From contig NZ_QEYE01000009.1 of assembly GCF_003122205.1 (NCBI RefSeq), forward strand, positions 62,001-126,000: a DNA stretch of 64,000 bases, read 5' to 3'. The notes under the pieces are model-generated. The model did not search any database. It was not told the origin of the DNA and was given only the letters and a program-made list of their open reading frames with translations. Position 1 is the first letter of the stretch; every line of letters starts with the position of its first letter. Of the stretch, positions 63,723 through 64,000 are shown one piece after another. The stretch is from Maritimibacter sp. 55A14. GTDB lineage: Bacteria; Pseudomonadota; Alphaproteobacteria; Rhodobacterales; Rhodobacteraceae. A program made the translations under genes and the position numbers.

Positions 63723-64000
63723 TCAACCCGGCGGCAGCGCCGGGCGATAGCCTTCGAAGGTGATGTTGTGGGCGACCCGGCGCGCCTCGGCCTCGGTCTG
63801 CGGCGAGCGGACGGTCCAGCACAGGATGGCCGCGCCCGTCTTTTTCAGGGCAGCGACGCGCGGGCGCGCCAGGTCGGCAGCCTCATGCGAGATGAAGGTG
63901 GCCCCGACGCGGTCGAAATCCGGGATGCCGCGCAGCGCCGCGGCGCGCGCCACCGGCAGAAGGCGCCAGTCCTCGGGCCGGAAGGCCGATGTGGTCAGCC
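63723..64000 (-). CDS. Glycerophosphodiester phosphodiesterase, C-terminal part
   Basis: The gene enters the window from the right; only about 92 codons are visible and the N-terminus lies beyond base 64000. The end of the protein (AILCWTVRSPQTEAEA, HNITFEGYRP) matches the C-terminal barrel strand and helix of GDPD/UgpQ-type enzymes, which cleave glycerophosphodiesters to glycerol-3-phosphate. It precedes the FemAB-like gene on the same strand by 50 bp. Confidence 0.8.
   Translation of the reverse strand, partial: LTTSAFRPEDWRLLPVARAAALRGIPDFDRVGATFISHEAADLARPRVAALKKTGAAILCWTVRSPQTEAEARRVAHNITFEGYRPALPPG

Overview
The window is GC-rich chromosomal DNA from an alphaproteobacterium, most likely a marine or halotolerant member of the Rhodobacterales (Roseobacter/Paracoccaceae). 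The assignment rests on a CcrM-type GANTC methyltransferase beside rnhB, the order pmbA / inositol-phosphatase / DUF4170 / kdtA / lpxK, the order mutY / DciA-like / DsbA, DUF2125 and DUF1326 proteins, and ectoine-degradation genes. It is an organism-level inference from gene content, not a species call. There is no CRISPR array, prophage or intact insertion sequence. One tRNA (Arg-CCT) is present.

Region 1 (1-3203) holds the end of an acyl-CoA dehydrogenase gene, an M20 deacylase, and a remnant of the ectoine locus: a 76-codon piece matching the C-terminus of EutB, translationally coupled to an intact doeB.

Region 2 (3312-19308) is the most interesting part: ten consecutive plus-strand genes centred on polyamines. 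It starts with a nitrilase, a large fold-type I Orn/Lys/Arg decarboxylase, an ATP-grasp ligase and a C45-type Ntn-hydrolase/acyltransferase. An RND efflux pair follows, then a complete four-gene spermidine block (arginine decarboxylase, carboxynorspermidine-dehydrogenase-like, carboxynorspermidine-decarboxylase-like, agmatinase-like). The last block matches the logic of the carboxyaminopropylagmatine route. The first four genes look like an uncharacterised pathway for a modified amine, with the pump as its possible exporter.

Region 3 (19501-31275) carries a DUF1326/DUF2182 pair, a frameshifted small gene divergent from a winged-helix/hydrolase fusion, a cupin, a second DUF1326 gene, a GT2 glycosyltransferase and a transposase remnant. 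A LysR gene then diverges from a five-gene catabolic operon (DUF1185, alpha/beta hydrolase, flavin reductase, luciferase-like monooxygenase, aldehyde dehydrogenase).

Region 4 (31481-41744) contains modABC plus a TauE/SafE permease behind a perfect palindrome, an SLC13-type carrier, a GT39 mannosyltransferase-like protein, a LacI regulator with operator-like sites, tRNA-Arg(CCT), and an unusual membrane-anchored winged-helix protein.

Region 5 (41968-64000) is mostly housekeeping: rnhB-ccrM with clustered GANTC sites, an AlkB-like monooxygenase, mutY, a DciA-like gene, dsbA-like thiol oxidoreductase, a DMT exporter, a small acyl-CoA/SDR operon, DUF2125, the pmbA to lpxK envelope cluster, rsmD, a ferredoxin-reductase-like flavoprotein divergent from a peroxiredoxin, MscS, pterin dehydratase, a FemAB-like acyltransferase and the end of a glycerophosphodiesterase gene.
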